Source: JADKIH01 sp049363815
GTDB taxonomy: Bacteria; Bacteroidota; Bacteroidia; AKYH767-A; 2013-40CM-41-45
DNA: 64,000 bases
NCBI GenBank assembly: GCA_049363815.1
Contig: JBMQEM010000163.1
Span: 56,738-120,737 of the forward strand
Direction: 5' to 3'
The translations under genes were made by a program, and so were the position numbers. Each line of letters begins with the position of its first letter. The first letter of the stretch is position 1. The notes beneath the pieces were generated by a model that was given only the letters and a program-made list of their open reading frames with translations, was not told where the DNA came from and did no database searches. Below are positions 7,946 to 15,358 of this stretch, one piece after another.

Positions 7946-7969
7946 AGTCGTTGCGAAGGTATTATCATT

Positions 7970-8003
7970 TTTGAGGTTTTCAATAAAAAAATGACTATCT
8001 TCG
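7970..8003 (+). promoter_or_regulatory. Probable promoter of the START-like gene
   Basis: TTTG (7970-7973), 22 bases, then TATCTTCG (7996-8003). The -7 box is one base off TAnnTTTG, in the TTCG variant also seen at 43159 and 63357. The GTG start is 45 bases downstream. Confidence 0.4.
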
Positions 8004-8047
8004 CTTCCCCTGAAAATCAGGAAGTCATTAATTTTAAGTAATATAAC

Positions 8048-8452
8048 GTGAAGCAGGAAATCAAAACGAAGAAAAAAGTCAAATTTTCACTGGAATTCGA
8101 AATCAAATCGTCTACAAAAATATTATTCAACTATCTAAGTAATGCAAGTAGTCTGGAAGAGTGGTTTGCCGACAAAGTAACTATCCGTGAAGGTGATTAC
8201 GTTTTTCATTGGGAAGGTTCTGAACAACGTGCACAGATCGTTGCGAAAAAAGATAATCAGATGATCCGTTACAAATGGGTCACTGATGAAAAAAAAGATG
8301 ACACCTATTTTCAGTTTGAAATAATTCAGGATGAGATCACTTCCGATATCGCTTTAGTCGTTACAGATTTTGCAGAGGAAGATGAGAAAGAAGAAAACGA
8401 ACTTTTATGGAATAGTCAGATCCATACACTGATGCATATTCTGGGTTGTTAA
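8048..8452 (+). CDS. START-like (SRPBCC fold) small protein
   Basis: The protein has 134 residues. The helix-grip pattern is visible: KFSLEFEIKSSTKILFNYLSN at the N-terminus, then SLEEWFADKVTIREGDYVFHWEGSEQ and the closing helix ENELLWNSQIHTLMHILGC. This is the short START-like family common in Bacteroidota, related to AHSA1/SRPBCC proteins that bind hydrophobic ligands or partner proteins. Ligand and role are unknown. It starts with GTG in the sequence ATATAACGTGAAG, which recurs exactly at the start of the LptF/LptG gene. Its stop overlaps by four bases the stop of the convergent gene at 8449. Confidence 0.75.
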   Translation: MKQEIKTKKKVKFSLEFEIKSSTKILFNYLSNASSLEEWFADKVTIREGDYVFHWEGSEQRAQIVAKKDNQMIRYKWVTDEKKDDTYFQFEIIQDEITSDIALVVTDFAEEDEKEENELLWNSQIHTLMHILGC

Positions 8453-9060
8453 TCTTTTAACATTCCAAGAAATAATTCAAGCGTCTCCTTCCCTACCGGA
8501 ATGACTCTTTTGTATTCTGAGATCGGAAGTCTCCTCGACAATTTTACAAAATCTTTAGTGTGTAAGATTTGAAAAGCACGATCAAAATTCATGCTTGTAT
8601 CTAAACGAAGATAATTGTCTTCTCCCAGATGGTATTGCCAGGGACTGTCATTCACACAAAAGTAAATATCACTTCCTTTCAAGCGATTAAAATTACGGAT
8701 CAAAACTGGTTTGAATTGTTCCCAGGCATTTCCCTGAATATGCAAGGTAAAAGTAAATTCATTTCCCCACCAGAACATAGTACGAAATGCGAAAACAGAT
8801 TGCTTATTGAACATCCGTGGACAATCGAGCAGAACATAAGGGAATAATTTATAATTCTCTCCACGGAAGATCTTTCCGGAAGAAGTATTTAAGCCTTCGA
8901 CCTGCAGATCAGCATTGTAAAAAACTGATCTCATTTCCACTTCCAGCTCTCCGAAAAGCTCTACCATTTTTGCTGTTGAGGAGTGTTTTAATTCGAAGAA
9001 TTTCCGGTCCACTAAAACCTGCATTTCCTCGTTACTAAAGTTCAAAATATTATCTTGCAT
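8449..9060 (-). CDS. Conserved-looking cytosolic protein of unknown function (203 aa)
   Basis: This 203-residue soluble protein (MQDNILNFSNEEMQVLVDRKF...) has no signal peptide or membrane segment. It is rich in aromatics (FRTMFWWGNEFTFTLHIQGN, WEQFKPVLIRNFNRLKG, DIYFCVNDSPWQYHLGEDNY), which suggests a folded beta-rich core. I recognise no named domain. It ends in a four-base tail-to-tail overlap with the START-like gene, and its start is 27 bases from the divergent permease gene, so the three genes are tightly packed. Confidence 0.65.
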   Translation of the reverse strand: MQDNILNFSNEEMQVLVDRKFFELKHSSTAKMVELFGELEVEMRSVFYNADLQVEGLNTSSGKIFRGENYKLFPYVLLDCPRMFNKQSVFAFRTMFWWGNEFTFTLHIQGNAWEQFKPVLIRNFNRLKGSDIYFCVNDSPWQYHLGEDNYLRLDTSMNFDRAFQILHTKDFVKLSRRLPISEYKRVIPVGKETLELFLGMLKD

Positions 9061-9087
9061 CCGCTTTAACTGAGCTACAAATATAAC

Positions 9088-10506
9088 GTGAAGAAATTAA
9101 CTCTGCTTGTTTTAAGATCATTTGCCGGCCCGATGCTGGTGACTTTCCTGATCTCTTTGTTTGTGCTTCTGATGCAATTTTTGTGGAAATACATTGATGA
9201 TCTTGCCGGAAAAGGTCTGGAATGGTATATTATCGTAAAGCTTATGGTCTATGTTTCCGTAACACTGGTACCTCTGGCTTTACCTTTGGCTCTACTTCTT
9301 GCATCCATCATGACTTTCGGGAATCTGGCTGAACATTTTGAGTTGACAGCATTCAAATCTGCCGGAGTATCGTTGCAGAGAGTGATGCGACCACTGATCA
9401 TTACGGCCTTTCTCATTTGTGGTTCGGCTTTTATTTTCAGCAATTATATACTTCCGATCGCCAACCTTAAAATGAATGCGCTTCTTTATGATGTTCGCGA
9501 ACAAAAGCCTGCTTTGCTTATCCAGGAAGGAATTTTTTATAACGGCATCGACGGATATTCCATTAAGATCGGAAAAAAAACTGAAGACGGTCAGGTGTTG
9601 AACAACCTGATGATCTATGATCATACCATGAATCAGGGAAACACGAAAGTGATCCTGGCGGAGCGTGGGAAGATGGCTATGTCTGACGATGAACGTTATC
9701 TCATTGTGAATTTATTCAAAGGATCTTCATACGAAGAAAAGGAAAGCCGGCCCGGGAAAAATTCTTACCCCATGATGCGAACAGAATTTGAAGAAGAAAC
9801 GATAAGGATGGATCTGAGTTCATTTAAAATGACAAGGACCAACGAACAATTGTTTCGTGATAATTATCAGATGTTGAATCTTAAACAACTTTCCTTTGCA
9901 TCAGATTCAATAGAGAAAAAGATCAATGAACGAAAAGACAATTTCTTCAGGGTGATATTACCAACATTAAATATTGATTCTGTCCCTCCAAAAAATCTCC
10001 GGGCAGTCAAATTCACTAAGAAAAATTTCATCGATAATTTTCCGCGAGATAAACGGATCACTATTACAACCAGTGCGCTCTTCGCAGCACGAAACCTGAA
10101 GAGTATGGCAAATGATACATTCAGGGATGTAGATATGAAATCACGGACACTTGCCAGACACAACATTGAATGGCAGCGCAAGTTCACGCTTTCGTTTGCC
10201 TGTCTGATCCTCTTTTTCATCGGAGCCCCACTTGGTGCTATAATAAAAAAAGGCGGATTGGGAATGCCTATGGTAGTTTCAATAATATTCTTTGTCATAT
10301 TTCATATTCTATCCATAACCGGTGAAAAATTTGCTCGTGAAGAAGTACTGAAACCCTTTGAAGGTATGTGGCTTTCAAGTCTGATCCTTTTACCGATCGG
10401 ATTGTTCCTGATCTTTAAAGCTACTACTGATTCAGCATTATTCGACAGTGATGCTTACAAGAAATTTTTCAGGAGGTTCATTGGAATTAAAAAACAAAAC
10501 ACGTGA
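9088..10506 (+). CDS. LptF/LptG-family LPS export permease
   Basis: The 472-residue membrane protein has the YjgP/YjgQ layout. An N-terminal amphipathic stretch and three helices (MLVTFLISLFVLLMQFLWKY, LVPLALPLALLLASIMTFGN, LIITAFLICGSAFIFSNYIL) are followed by a periplasmic beta-jellyroll-like region (about 130-360) and three C-terminal helices (FACLILFFIGAPLGAIIKKG, MVVSIIFFVIFHILSITGEK, WLSSLILLPIGLFLIF). The motif GAPLGAIIKKGGLGMP is typical. Family members form the LptB2FG transporter that extracts LPS from the inner membrane. The protein is longer than E. coli LptF/G (about 360), as is usual in this phylum. It starts with GTG and overlaps the glycosyltransferase gene by four bases, so the two are co-translated. 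Confidence 0.9.
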   Translation: MKKLTLLVLRSFAGPMLVTFLISLFVLLMQFLWKYIDDLAGKGLEWYIIVKLMVYVSVTLVPLALPLALLLASIMTFGNLAEHFELTAFKSAGVSLQRVMRPLIITAFLICGSAFIFSNYILPIANLKMNALLYDVREQKPALLIQEGIFYNGIDGYSIKIGKKTEDGQVLNNLMIYDHTMNQGNTKVILAERGKMAMSDDERYLIVNLFKGSSYEEKESRPGKNSYPMMRTEFEEETIRMDLSSFKMTRTNEQLFRDNYQMLNLKQLSFASDSIEKKINERKDNFFRVILPTLNIDSVPPKNLRAVKFTKKNFIDNFPRDKRITITTSALFAARNLKSMANDTFRDVDMKSRTLARHNIEWQRKFTLSFACLILFFIGAPLGAIIKKGGLGMPMVVSIIFFVIFHILSITGEKFAREEVLKPFEGMWLSSLILLPIGLFLIFKATTDSALFDSDAYKKFFRRFIGIKKQNT

Positions 10507-11699
10507 AGATTCTTCAGATCTGCCATAGAGTGCCATTTCCAGCAGTTGATGGAGGAAACATTGCAATGATGAACATGGCTTTATCATTGGTTAAATCAGG
10601 GAACGAAGTTTATCAGTTCAGCCTGAATACATCACGGCATTATATCGACATGAAAGTCATTCCAACCGAACTGAAAGATCAGTTGCACATGACTTCATCC
10701 TATATTGATACTAAGATCAAGGCTGTAGATGCAATGCTGAATTTATTTTCGCATCATTCCTATAATATGGTGCGGTTTTTCTCAATGCATGTTGCAAATG
10801 ATCTTTCCAAATTACTGGAGAAAAATAAATTTGATATCATTCAATTGGAGACTCTTTACTGCACTCCTTACATTGAAACGATCCGCAAATATTCAAAAGC
10901 AAAAATTGTGCTTCGTTCACATAATGTGGAACATATTATCTGGGAACGTCTTGCAACGTCAGAAAAGAATTTCCTGAAAAAGAAATACCTGAATTTACTT
11001 GCGCGCCGTTTGAAAGAATACGAATTGAAAACTCTTTCTGAAGTTGATGGAATCATTCCGATCACTACTGTTGATGAAACAATTATAAAATCACTTGGAT
11101 TCAAGGGGGCCATTCAATCCGTTCCACTGGGAATTGAAGTTGATGATTATGTAAGAAGTTCCCCTGAGAAAAGTGAAATGGTACTTTATCATCTGGGTTC
11201 AATGGACTGGCTTCCGAACCTTGAAGGAGTTGAATGGTTTATGAAAGAATGCTGGCCAATGGTTCGGTCTTCGAGTCCGGATGCTAAATTATTTCTGGCC
11301 GGTCGCGATTTTCCGCAGACCATCATTGATGCAAATTATCCGGCTGTTGTTTGCGACGGACTGGTCGCTGATGCAGGTGCGTATACCATGAATAAACAAA
11401 TCATGATAGTTCCTTTGTTAAGCGGCAGTGGGATGCGGGTAAAAATAATTCAGGGGCTTGCAGCCGGTAAAACAATCATCTCTACTTCTATCGGTGCTGA
11501 AGGGATTGATGTAGAACATGAAAAAAATATTCTCATTGCAGATACTCCTCCTGAATTTGCAGCAATAATTAAAAGATGTCTGGAAAATGAAAACTGGTGC
11601 AGGCAGATCGGTGAAAATGGAAGAAAGCTGGCTATTGAAAAGTATTCTTTAAAAAGTACCGGGGAAATGGTGGGTAAGTTTTATAAAAAAGTTATTTGA
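10503..11699 (+). CDS. GT-B fold glycosyltransferase (GT4-like)
   Basis: The protein has 398 residues. The N-terminal domain opens with MKILQICHRVPFPAVDGGNI, the usual GT-B donor/acceptor loop. The C-terminal domain has YHLGSMDWLPNLEGVEWFM, then AKLFLAGRDFP, VPLLSGSGMRVKIIQGLAAGKTIISTSIGAEGID and IEKYSLKSTGEMV, the nucleotide-sugar-binding half of GT4-type (glycosyltransferase group 1) enzymes. It probably transfers a sugar to an envelope glycan or lipid, and the overlap with the LPS permease gene (GTGA at 10503-10506) supports a surface-polysaccharide role. Sugar and acceptor cannot be told from sequence. The start codon is GTG. No ladder of other glycan genes is present, so this is not a large polysaccharide cluster. 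Confidence 0.85.
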   Translation: MKILQICHRVPFPAVDGGNIAMMNMALSLVKSGNEVYQFSLNTSRHYIDMKVIPTELKDQLHMTSSYIDTKIKAVDAMLNLFSHHSYNMVRFFSMHVANDLSKLLEKNKFDIIQLETLYCTPYIETIRKYSKAKIVLRSHNVEHIIWERLATSEKNFLKKKYLNLLARRLKEYELKTLSEVDGIIPITTVDETIIKSLGFKGAIQSVPLGIEVDDYVRSSPEKSEMVLYHLGSMDWLPNLEGVEWFMKECWPMVRSSSPDAKLFLAGRDFPQTIIDANYPAVVCDGLVADAGAYTMNKQIMIVPLLSGSGMRVKIIQGLAAGKTIISTSIGAEGIDVEHEKNILIADTPPEFAAIIKRCLENENWCRQIGENGRKLAIEKYSLKSTGEMVGKFYKKVI

Positions 11700-11748
11700 A
11701 AGTATATTTGTAAAGGGGTTGTTTGAAGGAATATAATGATGTTTGCCT

Positions 11749-11798
11749 GTTTCAGGTTTACAGTCTATAGACTACGAAGCAAACCTGTAACCTGAAAC
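11749..11798. terminator. Hairpin between convergent genes, built from CCTGTAACCTGAAAC words
   Basis: GTTTCAGGTTTACAG (11749-11763) pairs with CTGTAACCTGAAAC (11785-11798), leaving one bulged T. It lies between the glycosyltransferase and ribBA stops, so a bidirectional terminator role is likely. There is no clear T tract. The same words recur in the repeat at 63224-63281. Confidence 0.55.
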
Positions 11799-11823
11799 AT
11801 ATTTCAGGTGAACATCCGAAGAT

Positions 11824-13035
11824 TTATTTTCCAATCCTTATCGTATGCCCCATCTTATCCCTTTTTGTCGTTAGATAGCCTTCGTTATGTTTGTTGCCTG
11901 TAACTTCAATTGGTACAACTTCTGTGATCTCCAGACCGTATCCAATTAAGCCGGCACGTTTTTTCGGATTGTTGGTCATCAGGCGCATTTTGGAAATGCC
12001 CAGATCGCGAATGATCTGTGCTCCTACACCATAATCACGTTCATCACTTTCAAAACCTAATTTGATATTGGCTTCCACTGTATCTAAACCTTGTTCCTGC
12101 AATTTATAAGCTCTTAACTTATTCAACAGACCGATACCTCTACCTTCCTGATTCATATAAACGATTACACCTTTGCCTTCTTTTTCAATCATGTCCATTG
12201 CTGCATGTAACTGGGGTCCGCAATCACACCTGCAAGAGCCAAAAATATCACCTGTCAGACACGATGAGTGTACACGAACCAGAACAGGTTCATCTTTTTC
12301 CCATGTTCCTTTTATCAAAGCAAGATGATCTTGTCCTGTAGTGATCTGCTTGTATGCGATCAATTCAAAAGTTCCATATTCAGTAGGAAGTTTAACATCT
12401 ATTTGTCTTTCGATCAGACTTTCCTTTTGCAAGCGATATGCAATTAAATCTTCAATTGATACAATAGAGAGATCAAATTTTTTCGCGATCTGCATCAGGT
12501 CAGGTAAACGGGCCATTGTACCATCTTCATTCATGATCTCTACAAGAGCACCGGCAGGAGAAGCTCCTGCTAATCGTGCCAGATCAATTGTTGCTTCAGT
12601 ATGTCCGGTACGACGAAGGACTCCACCTTTTTTTGCACGCAATGGAAAAATATGTCCGGGCCTGCCAAGTTCTTCCGGTTTAGTCGCAGGATTAATAAGC
12701 GCTTTAATAGTTTTTGAACGGTCGGAAGCAGAAATTCCTGTTGATGTTCCATAACCGATCAGATCCACTGAAACTGTAAATTGTGTTTCATGCGAAGAAG
12801 TATTTTGTGAGACCATGAGTGGCAGGTTTAATTCTGCACATCTTTCTTCTGTCAATGCAACACAGATCAATCCGCGACCATGTGTTGCCATAAAATTTAC
12901 GATCTCAGGAGTTGCGTTTTCGGCTGTAGTGATAAAATCGCCTTCGTTTTCACGATTTGCATCATCGACAACAATGATCACTTTCCCGTTTTTAAGGTCT
13001 TTGATCGCCTGATCGATGGTATTTAGCTTGTACAT
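11824..13035 (-). CDS. ribBA: Bifunctional 3,4-dihydroxy-2-butanone-4-phosphate synthase / GTP cyclohydrolase II
   Basis: The protein has 403 residues and two riboflavin-pathway domains. Residues 1-200 are RibB, with the metal-binding loop DDANRENEGDF (R28, E29, E31) and HTEATIDLARLAG, which makes the four-carbon unit from ribulose 5-phosphate. Residues about 205-400 are RibA, with the zinc motif SSCLTGDIFGSCRCDCG (C259, C270, C272), DQHA-equivalent helix and NQEGRGIGLLNK, which opens GTP. All key residues are present, so both activities are expected; this fused form is common in Bacteroidota. The gene is monocistronic. A TAACTTTG -7 box (minus strand, 13056-13063) lies 20 bases upstream of the ATG. 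I see no FMN riboswitch. Confidence 0.97.
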   Translation of the reverse strand: MYKLNTIDQAIKDLKNGKVIIVVDDANRENEGDFITTAENATPEIVNFMATHGRGLICVALTEERCAELNLPLMVSQNTSSHETQFTVSVDLIGYGTSTGISASDRSKTIKALINPATKPEELGRPGHIFPLRAKKGGVLRRTGHTEATIDLARLAGASPAGALVEIMNEDGTMARLPDLMQIAKKFDLSIVSIEDLIAYRLQKESLIERQIDVKLPTEYGTFELIAYKQITTGQDHLALIKGTWEKDEPVLVRVHSSCLTGDIFGSCRCDCGPQLHAAMDMIEKEGKGVIVYMNQEGRGIGLLNKLRAYKLQEQGLDTVEANIKLGFESDERDYGVGAQIIRDLGISKMRLMTNNPKKRAGLIGYGLEITEVVPIEVTGNKHNEGYLTTKRDKMGHTIRIGK

Positions 13036-13406
13036 AGATTTATTCTTTCCGGAGGCAAAGTTAATAAACTTCAGTGAATGGCGATTAATCCCGAAAATAC
13101 ATGGTATTCAGTGATTAAAGTCACTTTTATTACATGGCCAAACAATGCCGGCTGAAAATAAATCGCCTAATCAAGCTTGAATTCAGGATTGTTGGCACAC
13201 AAATTAAATCAATCTTTCAAATGTAAGATTTGGTCTGCTAGTGAACTACTACCGCTTTACGAAGCCTGTATATTGCACTCATAACCTAAACAGCATATGG
13301 TTTAACTCCAGCCCCGTAAGGCTGACTTCAAACGCTGATAAGCCCCGTAAGGCTTTCAGCGTTTGTTTATTTTATACCCTTTTCAAAAAAAACAATTATG
13401 CTGTCC
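13036..13406. other. Gap of 371 bases between ribBA and a membrane-protein gene
   Basis: It holds the ribBA upstream region (-7 box CAAAGTTA at 13056-13063 on the + strand) and a pair of related hairpins at 13309-13365. The 70-codon + strand frame beginning at 13241 runs through the hairpins and into the neighbouring gene and does not look like a protein. Nothing else is seen. Confidence 0.6.
13309..13365. repeat. Duplicated CCGTAA-loop hairpins
   Basis: AGCCCCGTAAGGCT occurs at 13310-13323 and again at 13341-13354, each a mini-hairpin with loop CCGTAA. The second sits inside a larger hairpin, CAAACGCTGATAAGCC (13329-13344) with GGCTTTCAGCGTTTG (13351-13365), which has one bulge. It is located 3' of the minus gene ending at 13407, so it may terminate that transcript. 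Confidence 0.65.
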
Positions 13407-13958
13407 TTATAAGGTTGTTCTCATTGCCGGATCGAACATTCCTGTCAAAATAAGCAGCCACAATAAAGTACCGACAACGATCAAAGTGATCTGTCTGCCT
13501 GTGAAATAATCAAGATGGGTCACTTTGATCTCAGAAGAATTTTCTTTCGCATAATTAAATGCCCTGAATGCAGGAAGAAGGAATGTAAAATTCATCAAGC
13601 CTATCAGATAATAAGGTTCCGGTAAACGTGAGCACATACTGGATACGATGTAACCAAGATACATTCCTGTTACAGAAAAATCCTTTGCGTACCCTTTTGA
13701 AGAAGCATATCCCAAAATGCGATTCAACAGACCATGAAGGAAGAAAATTGTAAAGATCGCACGGGCAGCAGGAATGATATCAAGATTTTCACGCTCTTTG
13801 AAAAATTTCCAGGCTTTGTATTTCCACCAGACCTGATACATCCCCAGACTAATAAAACACAGGAACATAAATTTATTTTCACTGATCAGAAATTCTTCCT
13901 CTTTTGAATTGTCGGGTACTGAAAATTCATTGTCTAAAATTTCTTTGTTCTGATCCAT
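13407..13958 (-). CDS. Membrane protein of unknown function (DUF4234-like)
   Basis: The protein has 183 residues: an acidic, probably disordered cytosolic N-terminus of about 25 residues, then four or so hydrophobic segments (FMFLCFISLGMYQVWWKYKAW, AIFTIFFLHGLLNRILGY, YLIGLMNFTFLLPAFRAFNY, ITLIVVGTLLWLLILTGMF). The segment SLGMYQVWWKYKAWKF resembles the DUF4234-type motif in which a first membrane helix with YxxWW is followed by basic residues. That relationship is suggestive only. No catalytic motif is seen. The neighbours on both sides are unrelated. Confidence 0.65.
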   Translation of the reverse strand: MDQNKEILDNEFSVPDNSKEEEFLISENKFMFLCFISLGMYQVWWKYKAWKFFKERENLDIIPAARAIFTIFFLHGLLNRILGYASSKGYAKDFSVTGMYLGYIVSSMCSRLPEPYYLIGLMNFTFLLPAFRAFNYAKENSSEIKVTHLDYFTGRQITLIVVGTLLWLLILTGMFDPAMRTTL

Positions 13959-14074
13959 CTGTTCTTTTAAAAAGTATCATTTAAACTGATGGCGAATATA
14001 GATTAAATGTATCAATACAAAAAGACCATTGCCCTAACATGGACAATGGTCAATTTAGATTTGTTTCAACAAGT

Positions 14075-14389
14075 TCAGATCCTGGATCTCAACGAACTCC
14101 AGCCCCCACCGTTGTGTACCTGCGTATAGCCATTTGATTTCAGAATACTCAAAGCTGAAGCGCTTCGCATTCCTGAAGCACAACAGGTAATGATTGGCTT
14201 GTTTTTATCAGGAAACTTACTCAGGTTTTTTGAAAGTTGATCGACAGGAATATTGACGGATCCTTTGATATGTCCACCGGCATATTCTCCTTTTGTCCGT
14301 ACATCCAGCACGATCGCACCTTGCTGAACCAGTTCAGCATAATCAACCTTGGCTCCAAGTCCAAGCATATTTTTTATTGTATCAAACAT
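14075..14389 (-). CDS. Single-domain rhodanese-like protein (second copy of the operon)
   Basis: The 104-residue cytosolic rhodanese has the CDC25/rhodanese landmarks VLDVRTKGEYAGGHIKGSVNIP (about residues 27-48) and active-site loop CASGMRS with catalytic C70, enough to carry a persulfide and transfer sulfane sulfur. It ends GGGWSSLRSRI. It is the last gene of a five-gene minus-strand operon, 12 bases after the other rhodanese, under a Crp-type regulator at the head. Having two rhodaneses side by side, with different active-site loops (CASGMRS here, CASGGRS in the neighbour), suggests a sulfur relay or paralogue specialisation. That is inference. Confidence 0.9.
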   Translation of the reverse strand: MFDTIKNMLGLGAKVDYAELVQQGAIVLDVRTKGEYAGGHIKGSVNIPVDQLSKNLSKFPDKNKPIITCCASGMRSASALSILKSNGYTQVHNGGGWSSLRSRI

Positions 14390-14401
14390 ATTTGTTTTTT
14401 T

Positions 14402-14686
14402 TTAAGCAGTTTGTGAAATTACGTATTCAACATCAAGCCATGAACCGGCATTGTGGCAATCAACTCCGAGTTGCCTCAGAAACAAATGCGCTTGACCACT
14501 CCGCCCGCCTGATGCACAACAGAGTATCAACGGCGCTTTAAGTGCCTTGATTTCCTCTATCCTGGAAGGCAATTCATGCAGGGGGATGTTCAATGAACCT
14601 TTTGCATGTCCACCTGAAAACTCCGATTCTGACCTGACATCGAGAATCGTTCCTTGATTTTCTTTGATCAATTTTTCAATAGTCAT
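14402..14686 (-). CDS. Single-domain rhodanese-like protein (first copy of the operon)
   Basis: The frame stays open to 14806, but the ATG at 14686 gives a 94-residue protein starting MTIEKLIKENQG. The longer reading would overlap DUF6132 and add a non-homologous leader. The rhodanese motifs are TILDVRSESEFSGGHAKGSL and active-site loop CASGGRS with C57. It lacks a signal peptide and is therefore cytosolic. It lies 11 bases after the DUF6132 gene and 12 bases before the next rhodanese. In many bacteria such small rhodaneses lie beside TauE/SafE permeases and detoxify or relay sulfane sulfur. Confidence 0.9.
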   Translation of the reverse strand: MTIEKLIKENQGTILDVRSESEFSGGHAKGSLNIPLHELPSRIEEIKALKAPLILCCASGGRSGQAHLFLRQLGVDCHNAGSWLDVEYVISQTA

Positions 14687-14697
14687 TTTTATTTGTT

Positions 14698-14892
14698 TTA
14701 ATTTTTTTTCTTTTGAAAGATATTTAAGAACAAGCCACCCATTAATCCACCATACAATGTACTGTTGATAGGTTTTGACGTGATGGCACAGGTTCCTGAA
14801 AGACATCCGACATAAGTGTAATAAAGGTAACCTGCAATTGCGCCCAACAGGATTCCTGCTATTGTCAGATAGTTATTTTTAATTAAATTCAT
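14698..14892 (-). CDS. DUF6132-type small membrane protein
   Basis: The 64-residue protein has two hydrophobic segments: YLTIAGILLGAIAGYLYYTY and STLYGGLMGGLFLNIF. Between them lies a conserved-looking cysteine pair, VGCLSGTCAITSKP (about residues 28-41), then PINSTLYGG. It matches the DUF6132/YtxH-like small proteins of Bacteroidota that sit beside rhodanese and TauE genes. The paired cysteines, in a loop between two helices, could take part in sulfur or persulfide chemistry, but no function has been shown that I know of. It is the middle gene of the operon, 19 bases after TauE. Confidence 0.85.
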   Translation of the reverse strand: MNLIKNNYLTIAGILLGAIAGYLYYTYVGCLSGTCAITSKPINSTLYGGLMGGLFLNIFQKKKN

Positions 14893-14911
14893 TTAGATGT
14901 TGTTTATGAAA

Positions 14912-15334
14912 TTACTTTTGAAACCACATTTTTACTGCAATCATTACCAGTACTCCTGCAAAAATCTTTTTTAGCAGATCCTGTGAAATCTGTGTCGCAA
15001 ACTTTGCACCGAAATATCCACCAACGAAAAAGAAAGCTGCCATGATCAGGGATGCTTTTACGTCCACAAATCCTTTCTGATAATATTGGAATGCTGCCAA
15101 AGCACCGACGGGAAGAACCATCATGATCAATGCTGTGCCCTGAGCCATTTGCTGGGAGTAGCCAAGTAACATGACCAGTGCAGGAATGATGATGATCGCC
15201 CCGCCCAACCCAAGCATTCCTCCCAGAAGACCGGAAATAATTCCGATCAGTGCAATGAGTATGATTGTATGTAGAGCCAATGGTCTGATTTCTTGTGTAC
15301 AAAGATCCGGATTGATCAGGCATCCTACAGTCAC
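14912..15334 (-). CDS. Half-length TauE/SafE-family sulfur-compound permease
   Basis: This small permease has up to 140 residues and carries one TauE/SafE repeat: LIGIISGLLGGMLGLGGAII, VMLLGYSQQMAQGTALIMM and FFVGGYFGAKFA. Full TauE/SafE proteins have two such halves, so this one must dimerise. Homologues export or import sulfite, sulfonates or thiosulfate-type anions. The substrate is not fixed here, but the rhodanese neighbours point to a sulfur compound. The longest start is GTG at 15334, giving a short hydrophilic leader with two cysteines (CLINPDLC). A start nearer the first helix is possible. The gene is 24 bases after the Crp-type regulator, in the same operon. Confidence 0.85.
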   Translation of the reverse strand: MTVGCLINPDLCTQEIRPLALHTIILIALIGIISGLLGGMLGLGGAIIIIPALVMLLGYSQQMAQGTALIMMVLPVGALAAFQYYQKGFVDVKASLIMAAFFFVGGYFGAKFATQISQDLLKKIFAGVLVMIAVKMWFQK

Positions 15335-15358
15335 ATTTGTTACACAGAAAAAAATATA

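Noticed and set aside
11824..13240. FMN riboswitch upstream of ribBA
   Set aside because: No FMN-box consensus (AGGGGCA-type) occurs in the 200 bases upstream.
13241..13453. 70-codon + strand frame in the ribBA upstream gap
   Set aside because: It runs across the duplicated hairpins and into the opposite-strand membrane gene, and the translation is not protein-like.
14904..15323. 139-codon minus-strand frame overlapping the TauE/SafE gene
   Set aside because: It is the shifted frame of the permease, Ser/Gly/His-rich and without family features; the 14912-15334 frame has the membrane protein.
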